The notes: generated by a model from the letters alone, not told the origin. DNA of 64,000 bases from CAZSXS01 sp964611385 (GCA_964611385.1 CAZSXS010000002.1:1-64000); one strand, 5' to 3'. Positions 16,925 to 26,228 are shown, counted from the first letter of the stretch. Numbers and translations are program-made.

Positions 16925-17246
16925 TGGTATCAACCTCCATAACAAACACCTTGTCAAGATTCGTAATCTTAAACAGTTTGCTTAAGTTCGGACGAAGATG
17001 AGATAAGCGTATTTCACCGGAGTAGTACTTGACGTTTTTCAAAACCGCCACCAAAGCACCAAGGGCCGTAGAGTCAATATATACTAGCTCTTTACAATCA
17101 ATACACAAATCAGTCTTTTTTTCTTCAATTAAATCAAGCAATTTCTTTTTAAGCTCCGCAGAATTAAAAATATCCACTTCGCCAGTCAGCTGAATCAACC
17201 ATTTGTTTTTTTCTTCATCGAATACGTAATTTAACTCAAAATCCAT
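16917..17246 (-). CDS. STAS-domain anti-anti-sigma factor (RsbV/SpoIIAA-like)
   Basis: A 109-residue single STAS domain. The segment LCIDCKELVYIDSTALGALV contains the DST serine that is phosphorylated by RsbW-type kinases. It is the first gene of a five-gene partner-switching operon (STAS, two HATPases, REC-PP2C, unknown). Unphosphorylated protein would release a sigma factor from its anti-sigma partner. The sigma factor itself is not encoded in this window. Confidence 0.92.
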   Translation of the reverse strand: MDFELNYVFDEEKNKWLIQLTGEVDIFNSAELKKKLLDLIEEKKTDLCIDCKELVYIDSTALGALVAVLKNVKYYSGEIRLSHLRPNLSKLFKITNLDKVFVMEVDTNE

Positions 17247-17270
17247 AGTACAACTCCTTTTACAAATAAA

Positions 17271-17300
17271 AAAATCCGTAGCATTACTGATACGGATTTT
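17271..17300 (-). terminator. Terminator hairpin overlapping the start of the STAS operon
   Basis: On the minus strand AAAATCCGTA and TACGGATTTT form a 10-bp stem around a 10-nt loop, followed by TTTATTTG. It would end read-through from plsY/der. It directly abuts the -10 box of the STAS promoter, so transcripts from that promoter should start inside the upstream arm. Confidence 0.75.
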
Positions 17301-17329
17301 ACTATAGCACAGAGCACTAAAAAATTCAA
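17301..17329 (-). promoter_or_regulatory. Sigma-A-type promoter of the partner-switching operon
   Basis: On the minus strand, -35 TTGAAT (17324-17329), a 17-nt spacer and -10 TATAGT (17301-17306). It is 55 nt upstream of the STAS start codon, which also has an AAAGGAG ribosome site. Confidence 0.65.
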
Positions 17330-17399
17330 TAGAGGAATTCTGTCAAAACAAAATATTTTTGTATATTTTTGTAGCAAATAAAGGAATTGATAAACAAGC

Positions 17400-18035
17400 T
17401 TAGGACTTTTTTAGCGAAAATTTTCGTTCATTTCCGGATAAAAGCCGTTGAATATTCCCACGATGAAGGTAATAGGCTAGACCCATGAGAAGGAATCCCA
17501 AACCTACGATTTCCAATGAATATCCAAAAAGAAGCAATAAGAACGGCAAGAACCCGGCAATGATCAAAGAAGCAAGGGAAATGTACTTTGTAAAGACGAT
17601 GGACAAGATCCCGCAGAAGTAAACAATCAGGCCAATACGAATATCCAAAGCCAAGATAAGGCCAACCATGGAGGCGATCCCCTTGCCTCCCTTAAACTTC
17701 ATGTAAAAAGGAAAATTATGTCCAAGAATAACGCCCAATCCGGCGTAGATTCCGTTAATAACCCCCTCGCCTCCGCTGATGCTGTTGCCCCAGAAATTAA
17801 AACTTCCGTTAAACAAAAACATACAGAGAGAAAAAGCCAATACCGCCTTTAAAATATCACAGACAAAAACCAAAATCCCAGCCTTTAAGCCCAGGACACG
17901 GATGGTGTTGGTCGTGCCAGCATTGCCGCTGCCATGCTGCCGAATGTCCTGCTTTGCCACAAGCTTCCCATAAATGTACGAGGTTTGAATGCAGCCGAAA
18001 AAATAACCAATGAGTATTGATAACACTCTTGACAT
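17400..18035 (-). CDS. plsY: Glycerol-3-phosphate acyltransferase PlsY
   Basis: A 211-residue integral membrane enzyme that acylates glycerol-3-phosphate using acyl phosphate, the first step of phospholipid synthesis. Family motifs are GCIQTSYIYGKL, GSGNAGTTNTIRVLG, GHNFPFYMKFKGGKG and four to six hydrophobic helices. It follows der by 18 nt in the same direction and ends before a terminator/promoter overlap at 17271-17329. Confidence 0.96.
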   Translation of the reverse strand: MSRVLSILIGYFFGCIQTSYIYGKLVAKQDIRQHGSGNAGTTNTIRVLGLKAGILVFVCDILKAVLAFSLCMFLFNGSFNFWGNSISGGEGVINGIYAGLGVILGHNFPFYMKFKGGKGIASMVGLILALDIRIGLIVYFCGILSIVFTKYISLASLIIAGFLPFLLLLFGYSLEIVGLGFLLMGLAYYLHRGNIQRLLSGNERKFSLKKS

Positions 18036-18053
18036 ATCTTTCTTCCTCCTTCT

Positions 18054-19373
18054 TTACTTTGTCTTGTTTCTCACAACAAATTGAATTGGGGTTCCTACAA
18101 AGCCAAAAGCCTTACGGAGCTGGTTTTCAATGTATCGTTTATAGGAGTAGTGCAGCAGCTCCTGATCATTCACAAAAAGAACAAAGGTAGGCGGACGAAC
18201 CGAAACCTGGGTCATGTAGTAAATCTTTAGCTGATGGCCTCGATCAGCTGGGGGTTGGTTCATCGCTAAGGCTTCAGCCAGAACATCATTCAACATACCC
18301 GTACTAACCCGCAGACTAGCATTTTGGGATACGGTTTGAATCAGTTCGAAAAGCTTAAAGACCCTTTGGCCGCTTTGAGCAGAAATAAATATTTTAGTGG
18401 CATAGGGCATAAAACTCAGCTTAACGGCAATGTTATTTAAGAACTTATTCATAGTTTTGTCGTCTTTTTCGATTTTATCCCACTTGTTGACGGCGATAAT
18501 AGTAGGCTTCCCTCGCTCATGGGCTATACCGGCTACCTTGGTGTCCTGTTCAGAAATATCCTCTGTGGCGTCCAGAACCAAGACACAAACATCAGCCCGC
18601 TCCACCGCCGTGACAGCCCTCATAATACTGTAACGCTCAATATTTTCCTTAATCTTGCTTTTCCTACGCAGACCCGCCGTATCAATCAGAACATATTTTT
18701 GACCGTCCTTTTCAAAATGCGTATCCGTCGCATCCCTTGTTGTACCAGGAATATCACTTACAATGGCTCTTTCCTCGCCTAGAATCCGATTGATCAAGGA
18801 AGATTTACCCACATTGGGTTTGCCCACAACGGCGACCTTAATTACTTCGTCTTCCTCATCCTCCGCTGGAATTTGCGGAAATTTTTCCACGATGTAGTCC
18901 AAAAGGTCACCTAAGCCAAGCATTTGCCCGGCTGAAACGGGAATGGGCTCCCCAAGGCCAAGGGCATAGAACTCATACACATCCAGTTGATCTTTCCGGT
19001 AGTCGTCCACCTTGTTTACAACCGGGATCACAGGCTTCGACGAGCGGCGCAAGATATCTGCAACCTGCAAATCCGACTCCAGAACCCCGGCTTTGACATC
19101 AGCCACAAAAACAATAACATCCGCTGTATCTATGGCAATCTCGGCCTGATGAAAAATCTGCCGAACGATCACATCCTCAGACTCCGGATCCAGCCCGCCT
19201 GTGTCTATAAGGGTAAAGTTATGATTCAGCCATTTGGCATCCGCATAAATTCGATCCCTGGTAACACCGGGAGAATCTTCAACGATAGAAATCCTGGCCC
19301 CTGCTAATTTATTAAATAGAGTCGATTTCCCAACATTGGGCCGACCCACAATTGCAACAATCGGTTTTGACAT
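18054..19373 (-). CDS. der: Ribosome assembly GTPase Der (EngA)
   Basis: A 439-residue protein with two tandem GTPase domains and a KH-like C-terminal domain. The first has GRPNVGKSTLFN, DTGG and NKVDD; the second has GKPNVGKSSLIN, DTAGLRRKSK and NKWDK. Der is essential for 50S subunit maturation. It is the first gene of a der-plsY operon divergent from the PIN-like gene. Confidence 0.98.
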   Translation of the reverse strand: MSKPIVAIVGRPNVGKSTLFNKLAGARISIVEDSPGVTRDRIYADAKWLNHNFTLIDTGGLDPESEDVIVRQIFHQAEIAIDTADVIVFVADVKAGVLESDLQVADILRRSSKPVIPVVNKVDDYRKDQLDVYEFYALGLGEPIPVSAGQMLGLGDLLDYIVEKFPQIPAEDEEDEVIKVAVVGKPNVGKSSLINRILGEERAIVSDIPGTTRDATDTHFEKDGQKYVLIDTAGLRRKSKIKENIERYSIMRAVTAVERADVCVLVLDATEDISEQDTKVAGIAHERGKPTIIAVNKWDKIEKDDKTMNKFLNNIAVKLSFMPYATKIFISAQSGQRVFKLFELIQTVSQNASLRVSTGMLNDVLAEALAMNQPPADRGHQLKIYYMTQVSVRPPTFVLFVNDQELLHYSYKRYIENQLRKAFGFVGTPIQFVVRNKTK

Positions 19374-19508
19374 ACTTGTTCCTCCAAACAGCCCATGGCT
19401 GCTAAATAAAAAAATTAATGGAAAAATTCAAAAGAAACTTTACTTAGCATGAAGGATACCTTATTATAAGCTAAAAGTCAATAATCTATCAAAAGATGAA
19501 AGGAATGT

Positions 19509-20168
19509 ATGGAATTGTTATTTCTAGTAGACGGTGACAACAATTTGCCGAACGCTTTAAACGGAATTGAAATGCTTACGGAGGAGGACAAGATACTCAT
19601 TTTTCATGGCAAGGGCATGAATCTCACGAAGGCAAAAAGCAAGACCGATATTGCAAAGGCAACTGTGCAATACATAGAGAGTGTGAAGGACGGTAAAAAC
19701 TCCATTGATTTTCAAATCATAACAGAACTGGGGGTATTGGTTGGCAAGGGGGAGGTTGACTTTGCCTACATCATCAGCTCGGACAAAGGCTACGCAGCCT
19801 CCACCCAGCTTCTTAAAAAACGGTACGCAGCCCTTTTTAATGAGGTGGATGTTTGCGCTTCAATCGAAGCCTGCTTCAAGCTCCCCTTCATCCTGAAGGC
19901 GCAAACCGAGCAAAGTCTTTATGCTGCATTGGAAAAGGAATTTGGCAACGCCCACGGTACGCTTGTGTTTGAGCACCTGAAGCAACTCTTCTCCAAGCGA
20001 ACCGAGCCTATTTATATAAAGGAAGAGAAGCTCACAAAGCCTACACTTCGCACCGTTGAAAAAGAGCCTATCAACCTCTTTACTTACGGCGAAACAGAAG
20101 AAGAAACCCAATTTGATGACAACTATGACAACTTCTTAATCGAAGAGGACGATGCCCTGCCTTTTTAA
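19509..20168 (+). CDS. PIN-like domain protein
   Basis: A 219-residue protein. The N-terminal 120 residues read as a PIN/NYN-like nuclease fold: LFLVDGDNNLPN carries the first acidic pair, IDFQIITELGVLVG the middle segment and AYIISSDKGYAAST a further conserved Asp. The C-terminal 90 residues are charged and end in an acidic tail (QFDDNYDNFLIEEDDALPF). Similar stand-alone proteins occur in Firmicutes without a firm function; RNA cleavage is the usual guess. It is a single gene divergent from der. Confidence 0.65.
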   Translation: MELLFLVDGDNNLPNALNGIEMLTEEDKILIFHGKGMNLTKAKSKTDIAKATVQYIESVKDGKNSIDFQIITELGVLVGKGEVDFAYIISSDKGYAASTQLLKKRYAALFNEVDVCASIEACFKLPFILKAQTEQSLYAALEKEFGNAHGTLVFEHLKQLFSKRTEPIYIKEEKLTKPTLRTVEKEPINLFTYGETEEETQFDDNYDNFLIEEDDALPF

Positions 20169-20255
20169 CTTTATGGTAAGCGGATATTTAAAAATAAAAT
20201 CATTTGAGTATAATATAGCCAATAAAAAAGAACCCATTTAAAGGGAGGCTTCGAT

Positions 20256-21806
20256 TTGAAGAATCAGGGGAAAAACCCTCATAAAAACGTTCAAAATAAA
20301 ACGGCTCAAAAAAAACTCCAAAATCATAATGAGCGGGATAAGAACATAGGAAATCAAAAGACTGGTTTTTTTACAGAACGAGTGAAGTATGTGCGGGAAG
20401 CGCTTTCAGAAACCTTTGCGGTGTACCAAAATAAATATTTTAAAACCGGTACCAGTCAAATTATTGTTTTTGGTTTTTTGCTGATCATCCTGATCGGAAC
20501 CGCTCTGCTGGATCTGCCCATTGCCAGTGCCAACGGTAAAAGCATCGGCTTTATTGACGCCTTGTTTACCTCGGCCTCTGCCGTCTGTGTTACTGGGCTT
20601 GTCGTTGTAGACTCCTTTTCTCACTGGTCCAATTTCGGAAAGCTGGTCATTATGCTGCTGATTCAAATCGGTGGTATGGGTTTTATGACCGTAGTGACCG
20701 TTATGTTTATTTTTATTGGTAAAAAGATTACTCTAAAGGAAAGACTGATTATCCAAGAAAGCTTCAACCAATCCGACTTAAAAGGTATGGTACGGATGGT
20801 CAAAAAGGTGTTTTTCGGAACCTTCCTGATTGAAGGGGTCGCTGCCTTGATTTTGGCCATACGTTTTTATGTGATTCCCGGCACCTCTGTTTTCAAGGCC
20901 ATTGGCTTTGGTATCTTCCATTCGGTCTCGGCCTTCTGTAATGCTGGCTTTGATATCATTGGCAGTAGAAGCCTAGCGGACTTTGTGGGCGATCCTGTCG
21001 TAAATCTGGTGGTGATCCTGCTGATTGTAATTGGTGGTATCGGCTATTCCATCTGGCTGGATGTGATTAAGGCTGCTCCAAATTTGTTTAAGCAGAGTCC
21101 TAAGCAAACCTTTATCCGATTCACCCTCCATTCCAAGGTAGTTTTAAGCTCAACGGCCATCTTAATTGGTTTTGGAATGTTATTTTTCCTTTGCAGTGAA
21201 TTTACCAATCCGCAGACCTTTGGGCCGCTCGGTTTTTTTGATAAGCTCTGGGCCTCCTTATTTCAGTCTGTTTCCCCCAGAACAGCCGGGTTTTTCACTG
21301 TCAATCAAAATAATTTTTCTTATGGCTCAAAATTTATGACCATCATTTTAATGTTTATTGGGGGCTCACCGGGTGGTACAGCCGGAGGCATCAAGACTGT
21401 GACCTTCAGTGTGATCTTGATCTCCGTGTACTCCATTGTCAAAGGGCGGGATACCATTACCGCCTTTGATAAATCCATCCCCTTTATTTATCTTCAAAAG
21501 TCCCTGGCTGTGGTCATCATGAACCTCTCTGTCATTATCATTTCGACCATGATTCTGTCCTTTACGGAGTTGAAATCCAATTTTCAGTTTTTGGATATTC
21601 TTTTTGAAACCACCTCCGCAACGGGCACCGTAGGCCTGACTCTGGGCATTACAAGCTCCTTGTCACAGCTTGGACGGCTTGTAATTATCGTATGCATGTT
21701 TATCGGAAGGGTTGGCCCCATCACCATCGCCGTTGCCCTCACAGAAAAACAGGCTTCCACCAACAACAATATTCACTATCCGGAACAAAAGGTTCTGGTA
21801 GGATAA
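20256..21806 (+). CDS. ktrB: Potassium uptake transporter, TrkH/KtrB family
   Basis: A 516-residue membrane protein with four pore-loop repeats (TSASAVCVTGL, HSVSAFCNAGFDI, SVSPRTAGFFT and ETTSATGTVGLTLG), each carrying the selectivity-filter glycine. GGSPGGTAGGIKTVT is the intramembrane gate loop. A hydrophilic extension of about 60 residues rich in Lys/Asn/Gln precedes the first helix, longer than in typical KtrB. Translation starts at TTG with GGGAGG upstream. It forms a pair with the RCK-domain gene 18 nt downstream. Confidence 0.95.
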   Translation: MKNQGKNPHKNVQNKTAQKKLQNHNERDKNIGNQKTGFFTERVKYVREALSETFAVYQNKYFKTGTSQIIVFGFLLIILIGTALLDLPIASANGKSIGFIDALFTSASAVCVTGLVVVDSFSHWSNFGKLVIMLLIQIGGMGFMTVVTVMFIFIGKKITLKERLIIQESFNQSDLKGMVRMVKKVFFGTFLIEGVAALILAIRFYVIPGTSVFKAIGFGIFHSVSAFCNAGFDIIGSRSLADFVGDPVVNLVVILLIVIGGIGYSIWLDVIKAAPNLFKQSPKQTFIRFTLHSKVVLSSTAILIGFGMLFFLCSEFTNPQTFGPLGFFDKLWASLFQSVSPRTAGFFTVNQNNFSYGSKFMTIILMFIGGSPGGTAGGIKTVTFSVILISVYSIVKGRDTITAFDKSIPFIYLQKSLAVVIMNLSVIIISTMILSFTELKSNFQFLDILFETTSATGTVGLTLGITSSLSQLGRLVIIVCMFIGRVGPITIAVALTEKQASTNNNIHYPEQKVLVG

Positions 21807-21824
21807 GTCTTAATGGAGGATTAA

Positions 21825-22514
21825 ATGAATACACATCATAGACAATTTGCGGTTTTAGGTCTTGGCCGCTTTGGACAAAGCATCGTAAAAACCTTATCCG
21901 AAAAGGGTTGCAGTGTACTGGCCTGCGACCATGATCATGACATTGTGCAAGACATGTCCCAGTATGCAACTCACGTGGTGCAACTGGACGTTACAGACGA
22001 AAACGCCATGAATTCCATCGGTCTTGGAAACTTCGATGTCGTAATCGTCGCCATTGGTTCCAACAAGGAGTCTAGTATAATGGCCACCCTCATTGCGAAG
22101 GAATGCGGGGCCAAGTATGTCATTGCCAAGGCCACTGACCTAAGGCAAAAGACCATTCTGGAAAAAATCGGAGCAGACCGGGTGATCCTTCCAGAACGTG
22201 AAATGGGCGTCCGAATCGCCATGAACCTGATTAACTCCAACATTGTGGACTTGATCAACATCTCGGAGAACCTCAGTGTCGCTGATATTGAACCTCTTCC
22301 GGTCTGGGTTAACAGCACCCTGCAAAAGTCCAATATCCGTGCAGAGTACGACTTGAATATCATTGCGATCCGCCGCAACAAGCGCTTGATTATTTCTCCA
22401 AAGCCTACAGAGGTGATTGAGAAGGAAGATATCCTTGTGGTGGTGGGTGCAGATAACGACATGCAACGTTTTATCAACAAAAACAAAGTGAAGTCTGGTG
22501 GCTTCTTTGATTAA
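21825..22514 (+). CDS. ktrA: Potassium channel regulatory subunit, RCK/TrkA-N domain
   Basis: A 229-residue cytoplasmic protein with a Rossmann-type TrkA-N domain (FAVLGLGRFGQSIVKTL, CDHDHDIVQ, ATLIAKECGAKYVIAKA) and a C-terminal RCK_C domain. It binds nucleotides and gates KtrB. It lies 18 nt after ktrB in the same transcript, and its end overlaps the following methyltransferase gene by 17 nt. Confidence 0.95.
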   Translation: MNTHHRQFAVLGLGRFGQSIVKTLSEKGCSVLACDHDHDIVQDMSQYATHVVQLDVTDENAMNSIGLGNFDVVIVAIGSNKESSIMATLIAKECGAKYVIAKATDLRQKTILEKIGADRVILPEREMGVRIAMNLINSNIVDLINISENLSVADIEPLPVWVNSTLQKSNIRAEYDLNIIAIRRNKRLIISPKPTEVIEKEDILVVVGADNDMQRFINKNKVKSGGFFD

Positions 22515-23361
22515 GCAAATCAGCAGTCGTCACAACAAGGTAATCAAAGAAATCGAGTCCCTTTTTCAAAAGAAGCATCGAGATGAAAGTGGGCTCTTTG
22601 TGGTAGAAGGGGAGAAAACGGTGGGGGAAATCCCCTCCGATTTTTCCATTCGCTATCTATTCCTGTCAGAAGACTTCTATCAAAGCTGGGACGGGCAAAA
22701 GCACCATGATCAAAACCATCCTTCCGAAGCTGTATATATCTGTGAAAACAAGCTCTACCAAAGTCTGTCGCAACTGAAAAACCCCGAAGGCATATTAGCG
22801 GTGGTTGAAAAGCCACGGTATGACTTTGAGCGTTTTTTGGAAGAGAAGCATTTTTGGGATGAGAAACATTTATTAGACGCGCGACAAAACCAAGAGCCCT
22901 TCAAACAAGGGCTTCATTTTTGCGTTCTTTGCGAAGAAACCAACGATCCAGGGAACCTTGGAACCATCATTCGAACCGCCCATGCCGCCGGCGCACAGGC
23001 GGTTTTATTATCCCACGGCTGCGCCGATGTCTACAACCCCAAGACCCTTCGGGCAGCGGCCGGCTCGGCCTTTCACATTCCCATATTTGAAATTGATTTT
23101 GCCAAATATTTACCCCTCTTGGCCTCAAAATTAACCCTAATCGGAAGTGATCTACAAGCCAGTCAAAGCCTCTACGAAACAGACCTAACCAAGCCCCTAG
23201 GCATTCTAATCGGAAACGAGGCCCGAGGCATAAGCCAAGGAACCAGGCAAGCCTGTACGCAGCGAGTAAAAATCCCCATGCCCGGAAACGCCGAGTCCCT
23301 GAACGCGTCCATTTCCGCAGGCATCATGATTTACGAAGCAGTAAGGCAAAGGTATAAATAA
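22498..23361 (+). CDS. SpoU-type (TrmH family) RNA 2'-O-methyltransferase
   Basis: A 287-residue SPOUT methyltransferase. The N-terminal substrate-binding part (ISSRHNKVIKEIESLFQKKHR, given here up to 20 residues as SRHNKVIKEIESLFQKKH) matches RlmB/TsnR-like enzymes. The knot domain shows NDPGNLGTIIRTAHAAGA, LGILIGNEARGIS and IPMPGNAESLNASIS, the three SPOUT motifs. It would methylate a ribose in rRNA or tRNA using SAM. The GTG start overlaps ktrA by 17 nt. A 60-residue insertion between residues 85 and 135 is rich in His/Lys/Gln. Confidence 0.92.
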   Translation: MASLIKQISSRHNKVIKEIESLFQKKHRDESGLFVVEGEKTVGEIPSDFSIRYLFLSEDFYQSWDGQKHHDQNHPSEAVYICENKLYQSLSQLKNPEGILAVVEKPRYDFERFLEEKHFWDEKHLLDARQNQEPFKQGLHFCVLCEETNDPGNLGTIIRTAHAAGAQAVLLSHGCADVYNPKTLRAAAGSAFHIPIFEIDFAKYLPLLASKLTLIGSDLQASQSLYETDLTKPLGILIGNEARGISQGTRQACTQRVKIPMPGNAESLNASISAGIMIYEAVRQRYK

Positions 23362-23366
23362 AAAAC

Positions 23367-23400
23367 CGTGGGGAGAACCAACAAGTTGGTTCCCCCCACG
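23367..23400 (+). terminator. Terminator-like hairpin between the methyltransferase and topoisomerase genes
   Basis: CGTGGGG-A-GAACCAAC pairs with GTTGGTTC-C-CCCCACG. There is no strong T-run after it. A closely similar hairpin beginning CCGTGGGGTGAACCAAC occurs at 38730-38763 upstream of pduT. Confidence 0.6.
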
Positions 23401-23427
23401 ATTTCAACTCTATTTTAAGGAGAAATT

Positions 23428-25584
23428 ATGTTTAGTGAGCAAAAGATAACAGAAACACTAGAAACGAATTATATGCCCTATGTTATGAGCGTTATTTTGT
23501 CGCGCGCCATTCCAGAAATTGATGGCTTTAAACCGGCGCATCGAAAGTTGCTCTATACGATGTATAAAATGGGGCTTTTGAATGGGAACCGTATCAAGTC
23601 TGCTGATGTCGTGGGGCAAACCATGCGCCTAAATCCTCATGGTGACGGGGCTATTTACGAAACCCTTGTCCGCCTGACCCGTGGTAATGATGCCCTGCTG
23701 CACCCCTTCATTGATTCCAAGGGGAACTTCGGGAAGCAGTATTCCCGAGATATGGCTTATGCCGCAAGCCGTTATACCGAGGTGAAGCTTGACCTACTCT
23801 GTAGCGAGCTTTTTTCCGAAATTGACAAGGAGACAGTGGACTTTGTTCCCAATTATAACGGCACTACTACCGAACCCCTTCTCTTCCCTACCACCTTTCC
23901 AAACCTTCTGGTTACCCCCAACCAAGGCATTGCTGTGGGTATGGCTAGCTCCATCTGTAGTTTTAACCTTCGGGAGGTTTGCCAGACGACCATTAACTAT
24001 ATTAAAAATAAAGAGATTAACCTCCTGGATAGCTTGCTTGGGCCGGACTTTTCTACCGGTGGTTACCTGCTATACAATAAAAAAGAGCTGGAGGATATCT
24101 ACCGAAACGGAAGAGGTTCCTTTAAGCTCCGAGCCAAGTACCACTATGACAAAAAAAATAGCTGTATCGAGATTTACGAAATCCCCTATACAACTACGAT
24201 AGAAGTCATTATTGATAAAATCATCAACCTGGTGAAAGCCAACAAGATTAAGGATATCACAGACATTAGAGACGAAACAGACTTGCATGGACTTAAAATT
24301 TCCATAGACGTGAAAAAAACCGCAAACATAGAGATCCTTATGCACAAGCTGTTTTCCATGACCACCTTGGAAGATAGCTTCAGCTGCAACTTTAACATAC
24401 TGGTCGAGGGAAAGACTCGCACCATGGGAATCAAAGAAATCCTGGACTGCTGGATCGACTTCCGGCTGCTTTGTGTCAAGAGGCGGCTTACCAATGAGTT
24501 GGAAAACAAAAAATCCAAGCTGCACCTTTTGCTTGGGCTTTCGAAAATCCTGCTGGACATTGACAAGGCCATTCAGATTATCCGAGAGACAGAGGAGGAC
24601 AAGGAAGTAATTCCGAATCTAGAAAAGGGCTTTGCCATAGACCGGCTGCAAGCTGAATTTATCGCTGAGATTAAGTTGCGGAATCTGAACAAAGAATATC
24701 TTCTTGTACGGGTCAACGAGCGGGACAAACTCCAGGAGGAAATCAAGGAGTTAGAGACCACGATCTCGGATGAAAAGAAGATGCTGGGCTTGATCTCAGC
24801 TCAGCTCAAGGAAATCATGAAAAAGTATGGCAAAGATCGCCGGACGGAAATCATCTACGAGGAAGAAAAGGTAGAACTCTCGGAGGACGATTTGATTGAA
24901 GACTATGCTGTTAGGCTGCTTTTAACCTCCCATGGCTACTTCAAGAAGCTCCCCTTAAGCTCTTTGCGCGCAACAGCGGAGCAATACTACAAAGACGGCG
25001 ACCATGCTGTTCAGGAAATAGAGTCAAGCAACCGGGCAGATTTAATCTTTTTTTCTGACAAGCAAAACGCCTATAAGGCCAAGGTCTACGAGCTATCAGA
25101 TTGCAAGCCCTCAGGGCTGGGGGACTATCTGAGCAATCTATGCAATCTGGACGAGGACGAAAAGATCCTGTACATGGTGGTTACGAAAAATTACGAAGGA
25201 AGCGTATTATTCGCCTTTGCCAACGGAAAAATTGCAAGGATTCCTCTGATGAGCTACTACACAAAAATGAACCGAAAAAAGCTCATCAACGCTTACAGTA
25301 ACAAGGACAAGCTGGTAGGAATCCACTTTATAGAGGAAGAGCAGGACTTAGTGGCTGTACGGGACAGGGACAAGGCCCTTTTATTCAACTCCTCGCTTTT
25401 GGCGCCCATCACCCTAAAAAATTCTGTCGGTGTTCAAGTATACACCCTCAAAAAAAACAGCCAAATGAGCGCCCTTATGACCAGGGATGAATTCGAAGTC
25501 GGCGACTTCTGTCTTATGGGCCAAGACACCGAGTTCTACAGGAGCGAAAAGCTCCCCTCCAGCGGGCATTTTATACGGGGGTAA
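23428..25584 (+). CDS. Type IIA topoisomerase subunit A (GyrA/ParC-like)
   Basis: A 718-residue DNA-cleaving subunit. It contains the breakage-reunion domain (GFKPAHRKLLYTMY, then SRYTEVKLDLL with the catalytic Tyr after Arg, and NLLVTPNQGIAVGMAS), a coiled-coil tower (residues 440-480) and a shortened C-terminal beta-propeller region. It is shorter than typical GyrA (about 800 or more residues), and no clear GyrA box is visible, which fits a topoisomerase IV-like decatenase. The ATPase partner (ParE/GyrB-like), usually encoded next to it, is absent from this window. Confidence 0.88.
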   Translation: MFSEQKITETLETNYMPYVMSVILSRAIPEIDGFKPAHRKLLYTMYKMGLLNGNRIKSADVVGQTMRLNPHGDGAIYETLVRLTRGNDALLHPFIDSKGNFGKQYSRDMAYAASRYTEVKLDLLCSELFSEIDKETVDFVPNYNGTTTEPLLFPTTFPNLLVTPNQGIAVGMASSICSFNLREVCQTTINYIKNKEINLLDSLLGPDFSTGGYLLYNKKELEDIYRNGRGSFKLRAKYHYDKKNSCIEIYEIPYTTTIEVIIDKIINLVKANKIKDITDIRDETDLHGLKISIDVKKTANIEILMHKLFSMTTLEDSFSCNFNILVEGKTRTMGIKEILDCWIDFRLLCVKRRLTNELENKKSKLHLLLGLSKILLDIDKAIQIIRETEEDKEVIPNLEKGFAIDRLQAEFIAEIKLRNLNKEYLLVRVNERDKLQEEIKELETTISDEKKMLGLISAQLKEIMKKYGKDRRTEIIYEEEKVELSEDDLIEDYAVRLLLTSHGYFKKLPLSSLRATAEQYYKDGDHAVQEIESSNRADLIFFSDKQNAYKAKVYELSDCKPSGLGDYLSNLCNLDEDEKILYMVVTKNYEGSVLFAFANGKIARIPLMSYYTKMNRKKLINAYSNKDKLVGIHFIEEEQDLVAVRDRDKALLFNSSLLAPITLKNSVGVQVYTLKKNSQMSALMTRDEFEVGDFCLMGQDTEFYRSEKLPSSGHFIRG

Positions 25585-25603
25585 AGAAAAGCACTAGAAA
25601 GGT

Positions 25604-26188
25604 ATGGTTGAGATGTCGTTGGGTCAGTCGAAAAGAAAAAGAAAACAAAGCATACGGACATGGATTGCAGAGCGGGACAAGAAGGTACTGCTTTTTATCA
25701 ACCATATTATTCAAAAGAACCCCTTGTTATACAAGGCGTTCGATATCATTTCTGTTTACTCCTCTACAATATTTTTTATTCTTTATTCTAGCGGCGGCTT
25801 ATGGATTTTGTTTGCTGCAAAGGCACCCATCATTGTATCAATGAAGGCTTCTTTGGAGTCTGGGCTTTATGAAGGTTATTTTTTTGCGCCTTTTGTTGCC
25901 ATCGCCCTAAGCTTTGGCTTGCGTGCCTTGTTTAAGCGAAAAAGACCCTTCGGCAGAAAGCAAAGCTACTCCTTCCCCAGCAATCATGCAACCTCTTCGG
26001 CCGCCATTGCCTTCGCTTTTTGCCTGATTCATCCTTTAATCGGAACAATCTTGTTTTTTATGGCCTTCCTCACCGGCCTAAGCCGTATTGTGACACTGAG
26101 ACACTATCCTTTGGATGTATGTGTTGGCTGGGGGCTAGGCTTGGTGATAGGGGTTTTGGCTAGGATACCTGTATTTTTTGTTATCTGA
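25604..26188 (+). CDS. PAP2-family phosphatase (undecaprenyl-diphosphate type)
   Basis: A 194-residue membrane protein with five to six hydrophobic segments. The three phosphatase motifs are KRKRPFGRK (motif 1), PSNHATSS (motif 2, with Asn replacing Gly) and SRIVTLRHYPLDVCVG (motif 3). It probably dephosphorylates undecaprenyl diphosphate or another lipid phosphate outside the membrane. It is 19 nt after the topoisomerase gene and may be co-transcribed. ATG 25613 is an alternative start. A terminator follows. Confidence 0.9.
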   Translation: MVEMSLGQSKRKRKQSIRTWIAERDKKVLLFINHIIQKNPLLYKAFDIISVYSSTIFFILYSSGGLWILFAAKAPIIVSMKASLESGLYEGYFFAPFVAIALSFGLRALFKRKRPFGRKQSYSFPSNHATSSAAIAFAFCLIHPLIGTILFFMAFLTGLSRIVTLRHYPLDVCVGWGLGLVIGVLARIPVFFVI

Positions 26189-26228
26189 AAAAGGACTGCT
26201 CACAGCTTACGCTGAGCAGTCCTTTTTC
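26187..26228. terminator. Bidirectional terminator after the PAP2 gene
   Basis: GAAAAAGGACTGCTCA and TGAGCAGTCCTTTTTC form a 16-bp stem. It marks the left border of the AT-rich defence region. Confidence 0.9.
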
